Shown: positions 25,945-36,300 of the stretch, in pieces | Position numbering within the stretch: position 1 is the first letter of the stretch | Layout: each line of letters opens with the position of its first letter | Origin: Rhodoblastus sp963736175 | GTDB taxonomy: Bacteria; Pseudomonadota; Alphaproteobacteria; Rhizobiales; Beijerinckiaceae | Assembly (NCBI GenBank): GCA_963736175.1 | Contig: CAVTNU010000002.1 | Span: forward strand, 310,001 to 374,000 | Direction: 5' to 3' | DNA: 64,000 nucleotides | The notes under the pieces: model-generated | The model's input: only the letters and a program-made list of their open reading frames with translations | Told to the model about the DNA's origin: nothing | The model's database searches: none | Position numbers and translations under genes: made by a program

Positions 25945-28900
25945 ATGAACGTGAACATTCGCGTCGCCGATGACGATCCGCGCGAAAACAGCCGCAAGCG
26001 GTCGGAAAATGTCGCCGCCGTGCTTGGCCCGACGAATACGGGCAAGACGCATTTCGCGATCGAGCGGATGCTGTCCCATCCCGCCGGCATGATCGGTCTG
26101 CCGCTGCGCCTGCTGGCGCGCGAGGTCTACAATCGCGTCGTCGAAAAAGTCGGCGCGGGCGCGGTCGCCCTCATCACCGGCGAAGAAAAGATCAAACCGA
26201 AACAACCGCGCTATTGGGTGTCGACGGTCGAGGCTATGCCGCGCGATCTCGATCTGCCCTTTGTCGCCATCGACGAAATTCAGCTCGCCGCGAACTTCGA
26301 TCGCGGCCACGTCTTTACCGACCGCATTCTCAACCGGCGCGGAATGCAGGAGACGCTGCTGATCGGCGCTTCGACCATGCAGGGGGCGATCCAGGCTTTG
26401 GCGCCCGGCGCGCGCATCCTGACGCGGCCGCGCCTGTCGAAGCTGAGTTTCGCCGGCGACAAGAAAATCGCCCGTCTGCCGCCGCGCAGCGCCATTGTCG
26501 CCTTTCGCGCTGAAGACGTTTACGCCATCGCCGAATGGATCAGGCGCCAGCGCGGCGGCGCCGCCGTCGTGATGGGCGCGCTCAGCCCGCGCACCCGCAA
26601 CGCCCAGATCGATCTCTACCAAAACGGCGACGTCGACTATATCGTCGCGACCGACGCGATCGGCATGGGGCTCAATCTCGACGTCGACCACATCGCTTTC
26701 GCCGCCGACCGCAAATTCGACGGCTGGCAGTATCGTCGCCTCAATCCAGCGGAATTTGGCCAGATCGCCGGGCGCGCCGGCCGTCACACGCGCGACGGGT
26801 CGTTCGGCACGAGTGGGCGCTGCCCGCCCTTCGACGAGGAATTGGTCGAAATGATCGAAGACCACGCCTTCGATCCGGTGACCACGCTGCAATGGCGCAA
26901 TTCGGCGCTGGATTTTGCCTCGCTCGAAAGTCTCGTCGCGTCTCTGGAGCTTCTGCCGCGGGAGCCAGGCCTGACGCGCGCGCCGCCCGGCGAGGACCAA
27001 TTGACGCTTGAAGCGGCGATGCGCGAAGCGCAGGCGCGCCGCGCCGCGAAAACGCGGGCCGACGTCGAACGGCTCTGGGACGTCTGCCAGATTCCCGATT
27101 ATCGCAAGACGTCGCCGGCCGCCCATGTCGAGCTTTGCCTGTCGGTTTATCAATTCGTGGTGCGCGCCGGGCGCATCCCGGACGACTGGATAGCCAGGCA
27201 AATCGCGGGTTTGGAGCGTGTCGACGGCGACATCGACGCGCTTTCAAATCGTATCGCCCAGGTGCGAACCTGCACCTTTATCGCCAATCGATCCGACTGG
27301 TTGAACGATCCTGAGCATTGGCAGGCGCGCGCGCGTCAGGTAGAGGACAGTCTGTCCGACGCTTTGCACGCGCGTCTGACCCAGAGATTTGTCGACCGGC
27401 GCACGAGCGTGCTTATGCGCCGTCTGAGAGAGAACACAATGTTGGAAGCGGAAGTCAATGCGGCCGGTCAGGTCATCGTCGAGGGGCAGCACGTGGGCGC
27501 CCTGCACGGCTTTTGCTTCACGCCGGACGCCCAGGCCGAAGGCGAGGCCGCCAGGACGCTGAACGCGGCGGCGCAGAAGGCTCTGTCCGCCGAGATCGAA
27601 GGCCGCGCCAAGCGGGTCAGCGACGCGGTCGACGAAGCCTTCGTTCTCGCCAACGATGGAGCGATCCGCTGGCTTGGCGAGTTGGTCGGCAGGATCGTCG
27701 CCGGCGATCATATTCTCAAGCCGCGCGTGCGGGTCATTGCCGATGAGGCGCTGACGGGCGCCAGTCTGGATCTGGTGCAACGCCGCCTCGATCTATGGCT
27801 GGCGCAGCACGTCAAAAAGCTGCTGGGGCCGCTGGAGGAGCTGGAATTGGGCGAGGGGCTCGAAGGCGCGGCCAAGGGAGTCGCCTTTCAGGTCGCCGAA
27901 TCGCTGGGCGTGCTGGAGCGTTCGCGCGTCGCCGAGGAAATGAAGACCCTGTCGCAGGACGCGCGGGCGGCCCTGCGTAGAATTCGGCCTGCGTTTCGGC
28001 GCCTATCACCTTTACCTGCCCGCCCTGCTCAAGCCCGCGCCGCGCGCGCTCGCCGCGCAGATCTGGGCGTTGACCCACGGCGGCATCGAAGGCTTCAAGG
28101 GCCTCGACGACGTGCCGCATCTGGCGGCGTCCGGGCGCACGTCCTTCGCAGCCGACAAAGAGGTCGACAAGGCATTCTATCGCGCCGCCGGTTTCCGCGT
28201 CTGCGGCGAAAGGGCCGTGCGCGTCGACATTCTCGAACGTCTGGCCGATCTGATCCGTCCCGCCATAGCCTATCGCCCCGGCGTCACGCCCGGCGAGCCG
28301 CCGGCCGGCGCCGCCGACGCCGACGGATTCGTGGTGACGGTCGCCATGACTTCGCTTGCCGGCTGCGCTGGCGAGGCTTTCGCCTCCATTCTCAAATCGC
28401 TTGGCTACGCCGCCACGCAGCGTCCTGGCCCGGCCATCACCGTGCCGCTTCTGCCCAAGGCGGCGACCGAGCCGGCGGCGCCTGTTCCGTTGCAGGACGA
28501 ACCGGCGCAAACGGCGAGCGCGCCCGTTGCGGACGCGGCCGAAACGCTGAGCGAAGCGGCGGAGACGGCGTCAACCGTCGCGGCCGACGCGCCAGCGCCC
28601 GCCGAAGCGGCGCCGGCCAGCGAAATAACGACGCCCGTTGAGGCCGCCGTGGAGACGCAGCCGCAAGAGACGCAATCGCAAGAGACGCAATCGCAGGACG
28701 AGGCGCCGGTCGAAGGCGGATTGGGCGAAGCGTCGCCGGTTGAGGCGTCAGTCGTCGAACAGCGCGTCGAAGCGGTCGCGCCAACCGATGAGAGCCAGCA
28801 GGGCGAGGCGGGGCAGGCCGAATCGGAGGGGTCGACCGACACGCCGGCCGCCGAAGTCGTTCTGATCGAAATCTGGCGTCCGCAAAGACATCACCAGCAC

Positions 28901-29308
28901 GGGCGGCGTCCCGAACGCGGACAAGATCGCGGACAAGAACGCGGCCATGGCCGCCGTCGGCCGCATTCGGGCGAGGCTCCAAAGCCGGGACAGACGGCGC
29001 AAGGCGGCGTCGAGGCGGCGCCTTCCGGCGAAAGCGCGCCGACGCAGCGCCCGCCGAAGGAGGGCGACAGCCAGCGTCCGCAGGGACGTCCCAAATTCGA
29101 GGGTCGGCGCGACGATCGCCGCAACGAGGCGGGCAAGCCGCGCTTCGAAGGCCGGAAATTCGACGGCAAGCGCCGCGACGACGACCGCAATAAAAGCCAG
29201 CGTAATTTTTCGTCGGAAAAACGCGAAAAACAGCCCGATCCCGACTCGCCTTTCGCCAAGCTTCTGGCGTTGAAGGCCGAACTCGAAGCCAAGGGTAAAA
29301 AGGGCTGA
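25945..29308 (+). pseudogene. SUV3/MgpS-like superfamily 2 helicase, one frameshift
   Basis: The start is MNVNIRVADDDPRENSRKRS. Helicase motifs follow: Walker A LGPTNTGKTHFAIERML, motif II AIDEIQLA, and motif VI FGQIAGRAGRHTRDG. The reading frame is lost near 27980 and continues in another frame as FGAYHLYLPALLKPAPRAL. Removing one A near 27980-27982 restores one protein of about 1120 residues. After about residue 840 the tail is low-complexity, rich in Ala, Glu and Gln, then Arg-rich near the end, suggesting RNA binding. Likely an RNA helicase for RNA turnover or translation, as in mitochondrial SUV3. The frameshift may be a sequencing error, since the downstream half is fully conserved. Confidence 0.85.
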
Positions 29309-29541
29309 TCCGCCGGGACGTTGTCGGCCCGATCCTATCGGGACGAACGCCGGGCGGCCATTTTCCCGAAACGCTGGCCAGTCCACCGCCAGCGACCGTC
29401 CGCGCGAGAAAATGCTTAACCCTTTCAGCCAAAACGCGGAAAATTGGCGATAAGGGCGTGGCAAAAAAGATCAATATGCTTTAAGCAAGAAACGGGCCGG
29501 TTTTTGGCGGCCGGTCGTTTTGGTGCGCGTGGATCGAGAAA

Positions 29542-31107
29542 ATGGCTTTATCGGCCAAACTGACAATGCGTCAGAGCCAATCGTTGGTGATGACGCCGCA
29601 GCTCTTGCAAGCGATCAAGCTGCTGGTGTTCTCCAACACCGAGCTCGCCAATTTTGTCGAAGAAGAACTCGAGCGCAACCCTCTGCTGGAACGCGCCGAA
29701 GATCGTCCGGACGCAGCCCCCACGGGCGTCGACCGACCGGACGATTTCGACGTCGCGCGGGCGGACGCCGGTCTGTCCGGCGAGCCGGTCGCCGCCGACT
29801 GGAATTCGCAGGAGCTTGCGACCTCACGCGACCAATTGGAAGCGAGCCTCGGCACCGAGTTGGAAAACGCTTTTGACGGCGAGCGTTCGTTGGCGCCGGC
29901 CGAGCGGGCCGAGCCGCTGGAAGAGTTGGGATTGTCGGCAACCGCCTGGTCCGGATCGAGCGGATTCGACGGCGGCGAGAGCAGCAATCTTGAAGCCTAT
30001 GTCGCCGCGCAAACGAGCCTTGCCGACCATCTTGGCGGCCAGCTGGCGCTGGCGGTGGGCGACCCGACCGATCGAATAATCGGCCGCGCGATCATCGATT
30101 CGATTGACGAGAACGGCTATCTGCGCGAGAGCGCGGAGGACATCGCCGGGCGTCTTGGCGCCGCGCAGACCCGTGTCGAACGCTTGATCGGCGTTGTCCA
30201 GACTTTCGATCCCAGCGGCGTCGGCGGGCGCGATCTCGCCGAATGCCTGGCGATCCAGTTGCGCGAGCGCGACCGGTTTGATCCGGCGATGCAGGCGCTT
30301 GTCCGCAATCTTCCCTTGCTGGCCAAACGCGATTTCGCCGCGCTGCGCCGTATTTGCGGCGTCGACGACGAAGATTTGGCCGACATGGCCGGCGAGATTC
30401 GCCGCCTCGATCCCAAGCCCGGCCGCGCCTTCGGCAGCGAGGTTCTGCAACCCGTCATTCCCGACGTGATCGTCCGCGAGACCGCCGACGGCGCCTGGCA
30501 GGTCGAATTGAACTCCGACGCCTTGCCGCGCGTGCTCGTCAACCGGACCTACGCGACGCGCGTCTCGCGCGCCAAAACCAACGAAGCCGACAAGACCTTC
30601 ATCGCCGAATGTCTGCAGACGGCCAACTGGCTCACCAAGAGCCTGGAGCAGCGGGCGCGCACGATCTTGAAGGTCTCCAGCGAAATCGTGCGCCAGCAGG
30701 ACGCCTTTTTCGCGCATGGCGTCGAGTATTTGCGGCCGCTCAACCTGAAGGCGATCGCCGACGCCATCGGCATGCATGAATCGACCGTCTCGCGCGTTAC
30801 GTCGAATAAATATATGACCTGCCCGCGCGGCATGTTCGAATTGAAATACTTCTTCACCGCTTCAATCGCCGCGCACGGCGGCGGGGATGCGCATTCCGCC
30901 GAATCCGTTCGCTTCAAGATCAGGCAGATGATCGATCAGGAGGCGCCCGACGCCGTTCTTTCGGACGACGCCATTGTCGAACGCCTGAAGGCCGCCGGCG
31001 TCGACATCGCCCGCCGGACCGTGGCGAAGTATCGGGAAAGTCTGAAAATTCCATCGTCGGTGGAGCGGCGACGGGAAAAGCAGGCGGGCCTCGCCCGCTC
31101 CGCGTGA
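29542..31107 (+). CDS. rpoN: RNA polymerase sigma-54 factor
   Basis: 521 residues. Region I is MALSAKLTMRQSQSLVMTPQ with LLQAIKLLVFSNTELANFV. The C-terminal RpoN box reads ARRTVAKYRE, preceded by the helix-turn-helix region (IGMHESTVSRVTSNKYM). Region II is acidic and longer than minimal. It recognises -24/-12 promoters and needs an activator. This matters here because the toluene-type monooxygenase promoter at 51850-51865 and the HoxA and XylR-like activators in this window are sigma54-dependent. hpf and ptsN follow, the usual order. Confidence 0.97.
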   Translation: MALSAKLTMRQSQSLVMTPQLLQAIKLLVFSNTELANFVEEELERNPLLERAEDRPDAAPTGVDRPDDFDVARADAGLSGEPVAADWNSQELATSRDQLEASLGTELENAFDGERSLAPAERAEPLEELGLSATAWSGSSGFDGGESSNLEAYVAAQTSLADHLGGQLALAVGDPTDRIIGRAIIDSIDENGYLRESAEDIAGRLGAAQTRVERLIGVVQTFDPSGVGGRDLAECLAIQLRERDRFDPAMQALVRNLPLLAKRDFAALRRICGVDDEDLADMAGEIRRLDPKPGRAFGSEVLQPVIPDVIVRETADGAWQVELNSDALPRVLVNRTYATRVSRAKTNEADKTFIAECLQTANWLTKSLEQRARTILKVSSEIVRQQDAFFAHGVEYLRPLNLKAIADAIGMHESTVSRVTSNKYMTCPRGMFELKYFFTASIAAHGGGDAHSAESVRFKIRQMIDQEAPDAVLSDDAIVERLKAAGVDIARRTVAKYRESLKIPSSVERRREKQAGLARSA

Positions 31108-31269
31108 GAGCCTCAATTTGATGTTCTTTCGCGAAAAAATGCGCTATTTTAAAGCAGTGGCGGCAGCCATTGACTTCGCGTTGAGACAAATCTAACCCTG
31201 TGGCCGAAATTTCGCCGTCTTGCAGCATTGGACGGCCAGACATTCAGGCTGCGCCTCCCGAGGAAAAAC

Positions 31270-31873
31270 ATGCCGTTGCGCGTTTCAGGTAAGAATATCA
31301 ATATTGGCGAGGCCCTGCGCGAACATGTCGCACAACGTCTGGACGCCGCAGTCGGCAAATATTTCGACGGACGGGCCAAGGGCCATGTGACTCTTGAGCC
31401 GGAGGGCTCGGGCTATCGCACCGATTGCACCCTGCATCTGAATTCCGGCATCACCCTGCAGGCCGAAGGGCGCGCGCAAGAGCCGTACGCCAGTTTCGAC
31501 CAGGCGGCGGAGCGGATCGAGGCGCGGCTTCGCCGCTACAAGCGCAAGCTCAAAGACCGCAGCGCCGTCCAGACCGCCGCTTCGCAGGCGGACGCCGGCG
31601 AAGCGATGCGCTACACAGTCCTCGGCGCGCCCGACGAAAATCAGGAAGCGCCGTCCGAAGCCGAGTTCAACCCGGCCGTCATCGCTGAAATCCACGACGC
31701 GTTTGCGTTCGCTTTCGGTGTCGGGCGCCGTTCTCGAACTCGATCTGACCGGCGCGCCGGTTCTGGCCTTTCGGCATGCTTCGAGCGGGCGCGTGAATGT
31801 GATATATCGTCGCCTCGATGGCCATATCGGCTGGATCGACCCGGCCAACGAGGAGAAACGCGCGCGCAACTGA
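31270..31873 (+). pseudogene. hpf: Ribosome hibernation promoting factor (long form), one frameshift
   Basis: MPLRVSGKNINIGEALREHV and DQAAERIEARLRRYKRKLKD are the N-terminal ribosome-binding domain. The C-terminal dimerisation domain is present in another frame: LDLTGAPVLAFRHASSGRVN followed by VIYRRLDGHIGWIDP. One extra A in the run at about 31687-31690 separates the frames; removing it gives a 200-residue long HPF. It dimerises 70S ribosomes in stationary phase. The intact second domain suggests a sequencing error and not decay. Confidence 0.88.
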
Positions 31874-31994
31874 ACCCGCCGCGCTTTTTTGTTTGAGCAT
31901 TCGTGAAAAAGACTCGGAAATCTGGCAAGGGTAAGCGCGCCTTTGGCATGCGATTTGCCACGAGTATTTCTCTCATTGAAGAAATGGGATTTAC

Positions 31995-32459
31995 ATGTCG
32001 CTAAGCGATCTCATCACCGTCGACGCAATTTTGCCGGCGCTGAAGGTGAACGGCAAGAAACAGGCTTTGCAGGAAATCAGCGAGCGGGCGGAAGCCGTCT
32101 CCGGCCTGAACGCGCGCGAAATTTTCGACGCCCTGCTGCAGCGCGAACGGCTCAATTCGACCGGACTTGGCAATGGCGTCGCCATTCCTCACGGCAAACT
32201 GGTGAAGGCCAAGAAGATTTTCGGCGTTTTCGCGCGGCTTGACCGGCCGATCGATTTTGAATCGCTCGACGGCGCGCCGGTTGATCTGATTTTTGCGCTG
32301 ATTGCGCCTGAATCGGCCGGGGCCGATCACCTCAAGGCGCTCGCCAACATCGCCAGGCTATTGCGCGATCCAGGCGCCGCCGACAAGATCCGGGCGACAC
32401 GCGAAGCGCCGGCGCTCTATGCCTTGCTCACGCAATCGGCGGCGTCCTTCGCCGCCTGA
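31995..32459 (+). CDS. ptsN: Nitrogen PTS EIIA protein
   Basis: 154 residues. LITVDAILPALKVNGKKQAL begins the EIIA fold, and GNGVAIPHGK carries the phosphorylated histidine. The C-terminal HLKALANIARLLRDP is typical. It receives phosphate from the PtsP-PtsO chain and adjusts potassium and nitrogen responses. It follows hpf by about 120 bp in the conserved rpoN-hpf-ptsN order. Confidence 0.95.
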   Translation: MSLSDLITVDAILPALKVNGKKQALQEISERAEAVSGLNAREIFDALLQRERLNSTGLGNGVAIPHGKLVKAKKIFGVFARLDRPIDFESLDGAPVDLIFALIAPESAGADHLKALANIARLLRDPGAADKIRATREAPALYALLTQSAASFAA

Positions 32460-32572
32460 CGCGCCGACTGGAAATTCGCCATCGCGCGCCCCATGTTGAC
32501 GACGTGGAAAACAATGGCGGGCGCGTCGTCGGCGCGATTTTCGGGCCGCCTCGTTAGGGACGACATAAAGCT

Positions 32573-33277
32573 ATGCTTGCCGACGCTTACGCCTCGCTGA
32601 GACAGATTTTCACGCCGCCCTTTCGCGCCGTGCTGTACAAGACCCTGGCCTTGACCATCGCCTTGCTGGCCTTGCTCTGGCTCTTACTCGACCGTCTCGC
32701 GCTGCATTTCATCGCAAGCGATTCTTCATGGCTGACCGGCCTCGCGGCTTTTGCCGCGGGCCTCGGCCTTTTTGTGGGCCTGGCGTTTCTGATCGCGCCG
32801 GTGTCAATGCTGGTGGCGGGCTTGTTTCTCGACGATCTCGCCGCGCACGCCGAGGCGGATCTCTATCCCGAGAATTTGCGCGGAAGGGCGACGCCGGCTT
32901 TGACGGCGATGTGGTTGGCGGTGAGATTCTCGGCGGTGGCGCTGGCGGTCAATTTTGTTGCGTTTTGTCTGTGGCTTCTGCCGGGCGTCAACGCCGTGGT
33001 CTTCTTCGTCGCCAACGCCTATCTGTTCGGCCGCGAGTATTTCGAATTGGCGGCCATGCGTTTCGTCTCGGTCGAAGACGCCCGCGCCTTGCGCAAGGCG
33101 AATATGGCGCCGATTTTTCTTGCCGGGCTGCTGATCGCTTTTTTCGTGGCGACGCCCGTTCTAAACCTGCTGACGCCGCTGTTCGGCGTCGCCTTGATGG
33201 TCCGTTTGAATAAGAAATTGCAGGCGCAGCTTCCCGCCTCGACCGACGGGCGCTCGCTTGAGGCCGGACAGATCTGA
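32573..33277 (+). CDS. EI24 / CysZ-like membrane protein
   Basis: 234 residues with about five membrane helices. The start LADAYASLRQIFTPPFRAVL and the middle FLWLLPGVNAVVFF-like segment (CLWLLPGVNAVVFFVANAYL, then FGREYFELAAMRF) match the EI24 family, which includes the sulfate transporter CysZ. In alphaproteobacteria its function is not established. It converges with irr (21 bp between stops). Confidence 0.8.
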   Translation: MLADAYASLRQIFTPPFRAVLYKTLALTIALLALLWLLLDRLALHFIASDSSWLTGLAAFAAGLGLFVGLAFLIAPVSMLVAGLFLDDLAAHAEADLYPENLRGRATPALTAMWLAVRFSAVALAVNFVAFCLWLLPGVNAVVFFVANAYLFGREYFELAAMRFVSVEDARALRKANMAPIFLAGLLIAFFVATPVLNLLTPLFGVALMVRLNKKLQAQLPASTDGRSLEAGQI

Positions 33278-33298
33278 CGATTTTTAACGGCGGACGCT

Positions 33299-33772
33299 CT
33301 AGGTTTTCTTGCGCAATCGAACGATGACGTCGATACGCTCGATCTCCATGCCTTCGGGCGGCGCGGGCAGCGCGCCGAGTTCGAAGTTCTGTGGCGGAAG
33401 ATCGAGCAACTGCGCGTTTTCCACCAAAAAATGCTGATGGGCGCTGATATTCGTATCGAAATAGGTTTTGGCGCCGTCCACCGCGATTTCACGCAACAGG
33501 CCGGCCTGCGTAAATTGATGCAACGTGTTGTAAACAGTGGCGAGCGCGATGGAGGCGCGCGCCGACTTGACCTCGTCGAACAGGGTCTCCGCGGTCACGT
33601 GACGGTCGCCCTTGCCGAACAGCAGCCAGCCGAGCGCAAGTCTTTGCCGGGTCGGACGCAAGCCTGCGGCGCGGAGTCTGGCGCGTACGTCATGGGCCGG
33701 ACAGCCGACAAGCGCGCGCGCAGACTCGATCCGGCGCGGTCTGGAGCGTCCCGTGCGATGGGTTTGGGCCAT
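33299..33772 (-). CDS. irr: Iron response regulator, Fur family
   Basis: 157 residues. The winged-helix domain includes LRAAGLRPTRQRLALGWLLF and TVYNTLHQFTQAGLLREI. The dimerisation region reads YFDTNISAHQHFLVENAQLL; the His-x-His in this place is the haem-binding HxH of Irr, and the full Fur zinc sites are lacking. Irr controls haem synthesis and iron uptake in rhizobia and relatives. Divergence from fabA-fabB-fabI is the order found in many Hyphomicrobiales. Confidence 0.93.
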   Translation of the reverse strand: MAQTHRTGRSRPRRIESARALVGCPAHDVRARLRAAGLRPTRQRLALGWLLFGKGDRHVTAETLFDEVKSARASIALATVYNTLHQFTQAGLLREIAVDGAKTYFDTNISAHQHFLVENAQLLDLPPQNFELGALPAPPEGMEIERIDVIVRLRKKT

Positions 33773-34350
33773 CGAAATTTGTCCATATGGCGCATTTTCG
33801 GGGAAAGACTTTTTGTTTTTCCGACGAAATATGCTGTTAAACAGATAGATATCCGCCTTTTCCGATTTTCGTCAACCGGAGGGTCAGAGCTCTTCGCCGC
33901 AGCTGGGGCAAGCTCTCCAGACAGTCGGCTCGTCGGCGCCTTTCCAGAAATCGGCAAATCGAATTGACATACTAGCGTCGCCCGGGCGAAGGGCAACTAT
34001 TCAATTGGTCGTTCGGCCGCCGGCAAATCGACGCGGCCTACGGCTTTTTCAGGAGGAAGTTCGCCTTTCGGGGCTGACGGCGCTGTGATAGAAGGCGCGG
34101 AAACAGGACAACTCCGTCGGGAGCTGTGGATAGGGGAATGCGGTTCGGCGGAATTCAATCGATTGATTTAAATGACTGTTCTGCGCCGCTATGCTCGCGG
34201 TTGAAGGACAAGCTGCGGGAAGCGTGTTCGAGAGCGCGTCCAGATCATATCGATTCATCGAACGCGTTTTAGAAAATTGGTGTGAACGCGTATTCCAGTC
34301 GACAAGCCTGACAGGTTTGTCGGGATTATGCCCTAAGGAAAGTGGACCAA
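33773..34350. other. Intergenic region between irr and fabA
   Basis: About 580 bp holding the two divergent promoters. It contains AGCTGTGGATAGG, a single near-DnaA-box sequence, and an AT-rich TTCAATCGATTGATTTAAAT stretch around 34156-34174 that could be part of a promoter. No gene, tRNA or strong hairpin was recognised. Confidence 0.45.
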
Positions 34351-34866
34351 ATGGGGGAACGGCGCCTAAACTTCAGCTACGAGGACCTGCTGGCCTGCGG
34401 CCGCGGCGAATTGTTCGGTCAGGGCAACGCGCAGTTGCCGCTGCCGCCGATGTTGATGTTCGACCGTATCGTTGAGATCGCCGAAACGGGCGGCGCCAAT
34501 GGCAAGGGCCTGGTGCGCGCCGAGTTCGACATCAAGCCGGACCTCTGGTTCTTTGGCTGCCACTTCAAGGGCGATCCGGTGATGCCCGGCTGCCTCGGGC
34601 TTGACGCCTTGTGGCAATTGACGGGATTCTTCCTCGGGTGGCTCGGGCTGCCGGGCCGCGGCCGGGCTCTGGGCGTCGGCGAGGTGAAATTCGCCAATCA
34701 GGTTCTGCCGAGCGTCAAGAAGGTGGTCTATGGCGTCGATCTCAAGCGCGTCTTCAAAGGCAAACTCGTTTTGGGCATAGCCGACGGTTGGCTCGAAGCC
34801 GACGGCGCGCGCATTTACGACGTCAAGGATATGCGCGTCGGCCTGTTCCAGCCGGCGGCGGGCTGA
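34351..34866 (+). CDS. fabA: 3-hydroxydecanoyl-ACP dehydratase/isomerase
   Basis: About 171 residues starting MGERRLNFSYEDLLACGRGE. The active-site segment CHFKGDPVMPGCLGLDALWQ holds the catalytic His and Asp. It introduces the cis double bond for unsaturated fatty acids under aerobic or anaerobic conditions. fabB and fabI follow. An in-frame GTG at 34342 is an alternative start but has its purine stretch too close; the ATG at 34351 is used. Confidence 0.96.
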   Translation: MGERRLNFSYEDLLACGRGELFGQGNAQLPLPPMLMFDRIVEIAETGGANGKGLVRAEFDIKPDLWFFGCHFKGDPVMPGCLGLDALWQLTGFFLGWLGLPGRGRALGVGEVKFANQVLPSVKKVVYGVDLKRVFKGKLVLGIADGWLEADGARIYDVKDMRVGLFQPAAG

Positions 34867-35067
34867 GAGGCTCTCCGCGCCCGTTTTTCCGGAGCGTCTT
34901 GCGCCCCGCCTGGGTAGCGCCACACGCTTTCACTCTCTTGCTTGCCGTAACGACCGTTTCGGAAGGCCAACCTGTTTTCCCCGGAATTTACTCTGGCGAA
35001 AGTCCTGCACATTTTGCTGCGGGTTGTTAAAATGCGTCGAGAATGAAGACGCAACGAGGAGCAAATC

Positions 35068-36288
35068 ATGAGACGCGTCGTCGTCACAGGCATGGGCATA
35101 GTCTCGTCGATCGGCAATGATGTCGGCGAAGTCGTCGCCTCGTTGCGTGCCGCGCGCCCTGGCATTGTCCGCGCGGACAAATATGCCGAATTGGGTTTTC
35201 GCTGTCAGGTGCACGGCGCGCCGACGCTCAATCCGGAAACGCTCGTTGATCGGCGCGCGATGCGTTTTCATGCGATGGGCACCGCCTGGAATCATGTGGC
35301 TATGGATCAGGCCATCGCCGATTCCGGTCTGGAGCAAAGCGACATTTCCAACCCGCGCACGGGGATCATCATGGGGTCGGGCGGCCCCTCGACGCGCGTC
35401 GTCGTCGAGGCGGCCGATATCACCCGCACCAAAGGCCCCAAGCGCGTCGGCCCGTTCGCTGTGCCCAAGGCCATGTCGTCGACCGCATCGGCGACGCTCG
35501 CCAACTGGTTCAAGATCAAAGGCGTCAATTATTCGATTTCTTCGGCTTGCGCGACCTCGTCGCATTGCATCGGCAACGCCGCCGAAATGATTCAATACGG
35601 CAAGCAGGACGTGATGTTCGCCGGCGGCTGCGAGGAGCTTGACTGGACGCTCTCGGTGCTGTTCGACGCGATGGGCGCGATGTCGTCGGCCTATAACGAC
35701 ACGCCGGCGAAAGCTTCGCGCGCCTACGATAAGAACCGCGACGGATTCGTCATCGCCGGCGGCGCCGGCGTGCTGGTGCTGGAAGAATATGAGCGCGCCA
35801 AGGCGCGCGGCGCCAAAATCTACGCCGAAATAGCCGGCTATGGGGTCACCTCCGACGGTTACGATATGGTCGCCCCATCCGGCGAGGGCGCGCAACGCTG
35901 CATGCAGATGGCGCTGGCGACCTGCAAGGCTCCGATCGACTACATCAATCCGCACGCGACCGCCACGCCGGTCGGCGACGCCAAGGAAATCGAAGCGATC
36001 AGAGCCGTCTTCGGCGCCGACAAATGTCCGCCAATCGCCGCGACAAAATCGCTGACCGGTCATTCGCTCGGCGCCGCCGGCGTGCAAGAGGCGATCTATT
36101 CCCTGCTGATGCAGCAGCACGGCTTCATCGCCGAAAGCGCCAATATCGAAGAGCTCGATCCTGATTTCGCCGACATGAACATCGTGCGCGCGCGCCGCGA
36201 CAATGTGCAACTGGGCGTGGTTCTGTCCAACTCGTTCGGGTTTGGCGGCACCAACGCAACGCTTATTTTCAAACATATCGACGTTTGA
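35068..36288 (+). CDS. fabB: 3-oxoacyl-ACP synthase I
   Basis: 406 residues. The thiolase-fold triad is visible: Cys in SSACATSSHCIGNA, His in NPHATATPVGD, and His in KSLTGHSLGAAG. The C-terminal SNSFGFGGTNATLIF is standard. It elongates the unsaturated intermediate made by FabA. ACGAGGAGCAAATC before the ATG is a good ribosome binding site. Its stop is 12 bp before the fabI start. Confidence 0.97.
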   Translation: MRRVVVTGMGIVSSIGNDVGEVVASLRAARPGIVRADKYAELGFRCQVHGAPTLNPETLVDRRAMRFHAMGTAWNHVAMDQAIADSGLEQSDISNPRTGIIMGSGGPSTRVVVEAADITRTKGPKRVGPFAVPKAMSSTASATLANWFKIKGVNYSISSACATSSHCIGNAAEMIQYGKQDVMFAGGCEELDWTLSVLFDAMGAMSSAYNDTPAKASRAYDKNRDGFVIAGGAGVLVLEEYERAKARGAKIYAEIAGYGVTSDGYDMVAPSGEGAQRCMQMALATCKAPIDYINPHATATPVGDAKEIEAIRAVFGADKCPPIAATKSLTGHSLGAAGVQEAIYSLLMQQHGFIAESANIEELDPDFADMNIVRARRDNVQLGVVLSNSFGFGGTNATLIFKHIDV

Positions 36289-36300
36289 CCGGAGACAATA

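Noticed and set aside
28638..28700. Apparent short tandem repeat (CAAGAGACGCAATCG-type)
   Set aside because: It is coding low complexity (Gln-Glu-Thr repeats) within the helicase tail, only a few units long; not an independent repeat element.
28437..29474. Minus-strand frame opposite the helicase tail
   Set aside because: Proline- and arginine-rich artefact of the low-complexity, Ala/Glu/Gln-rich helicase tail.
34094..34130. TGTGGATAG as a possible DnaA box and replication origin near irr-fabA
   Set aside because: Only one near-match was seen, without a cluster, an AT-rich unwinding element next to it, or neighbouring replication genes.
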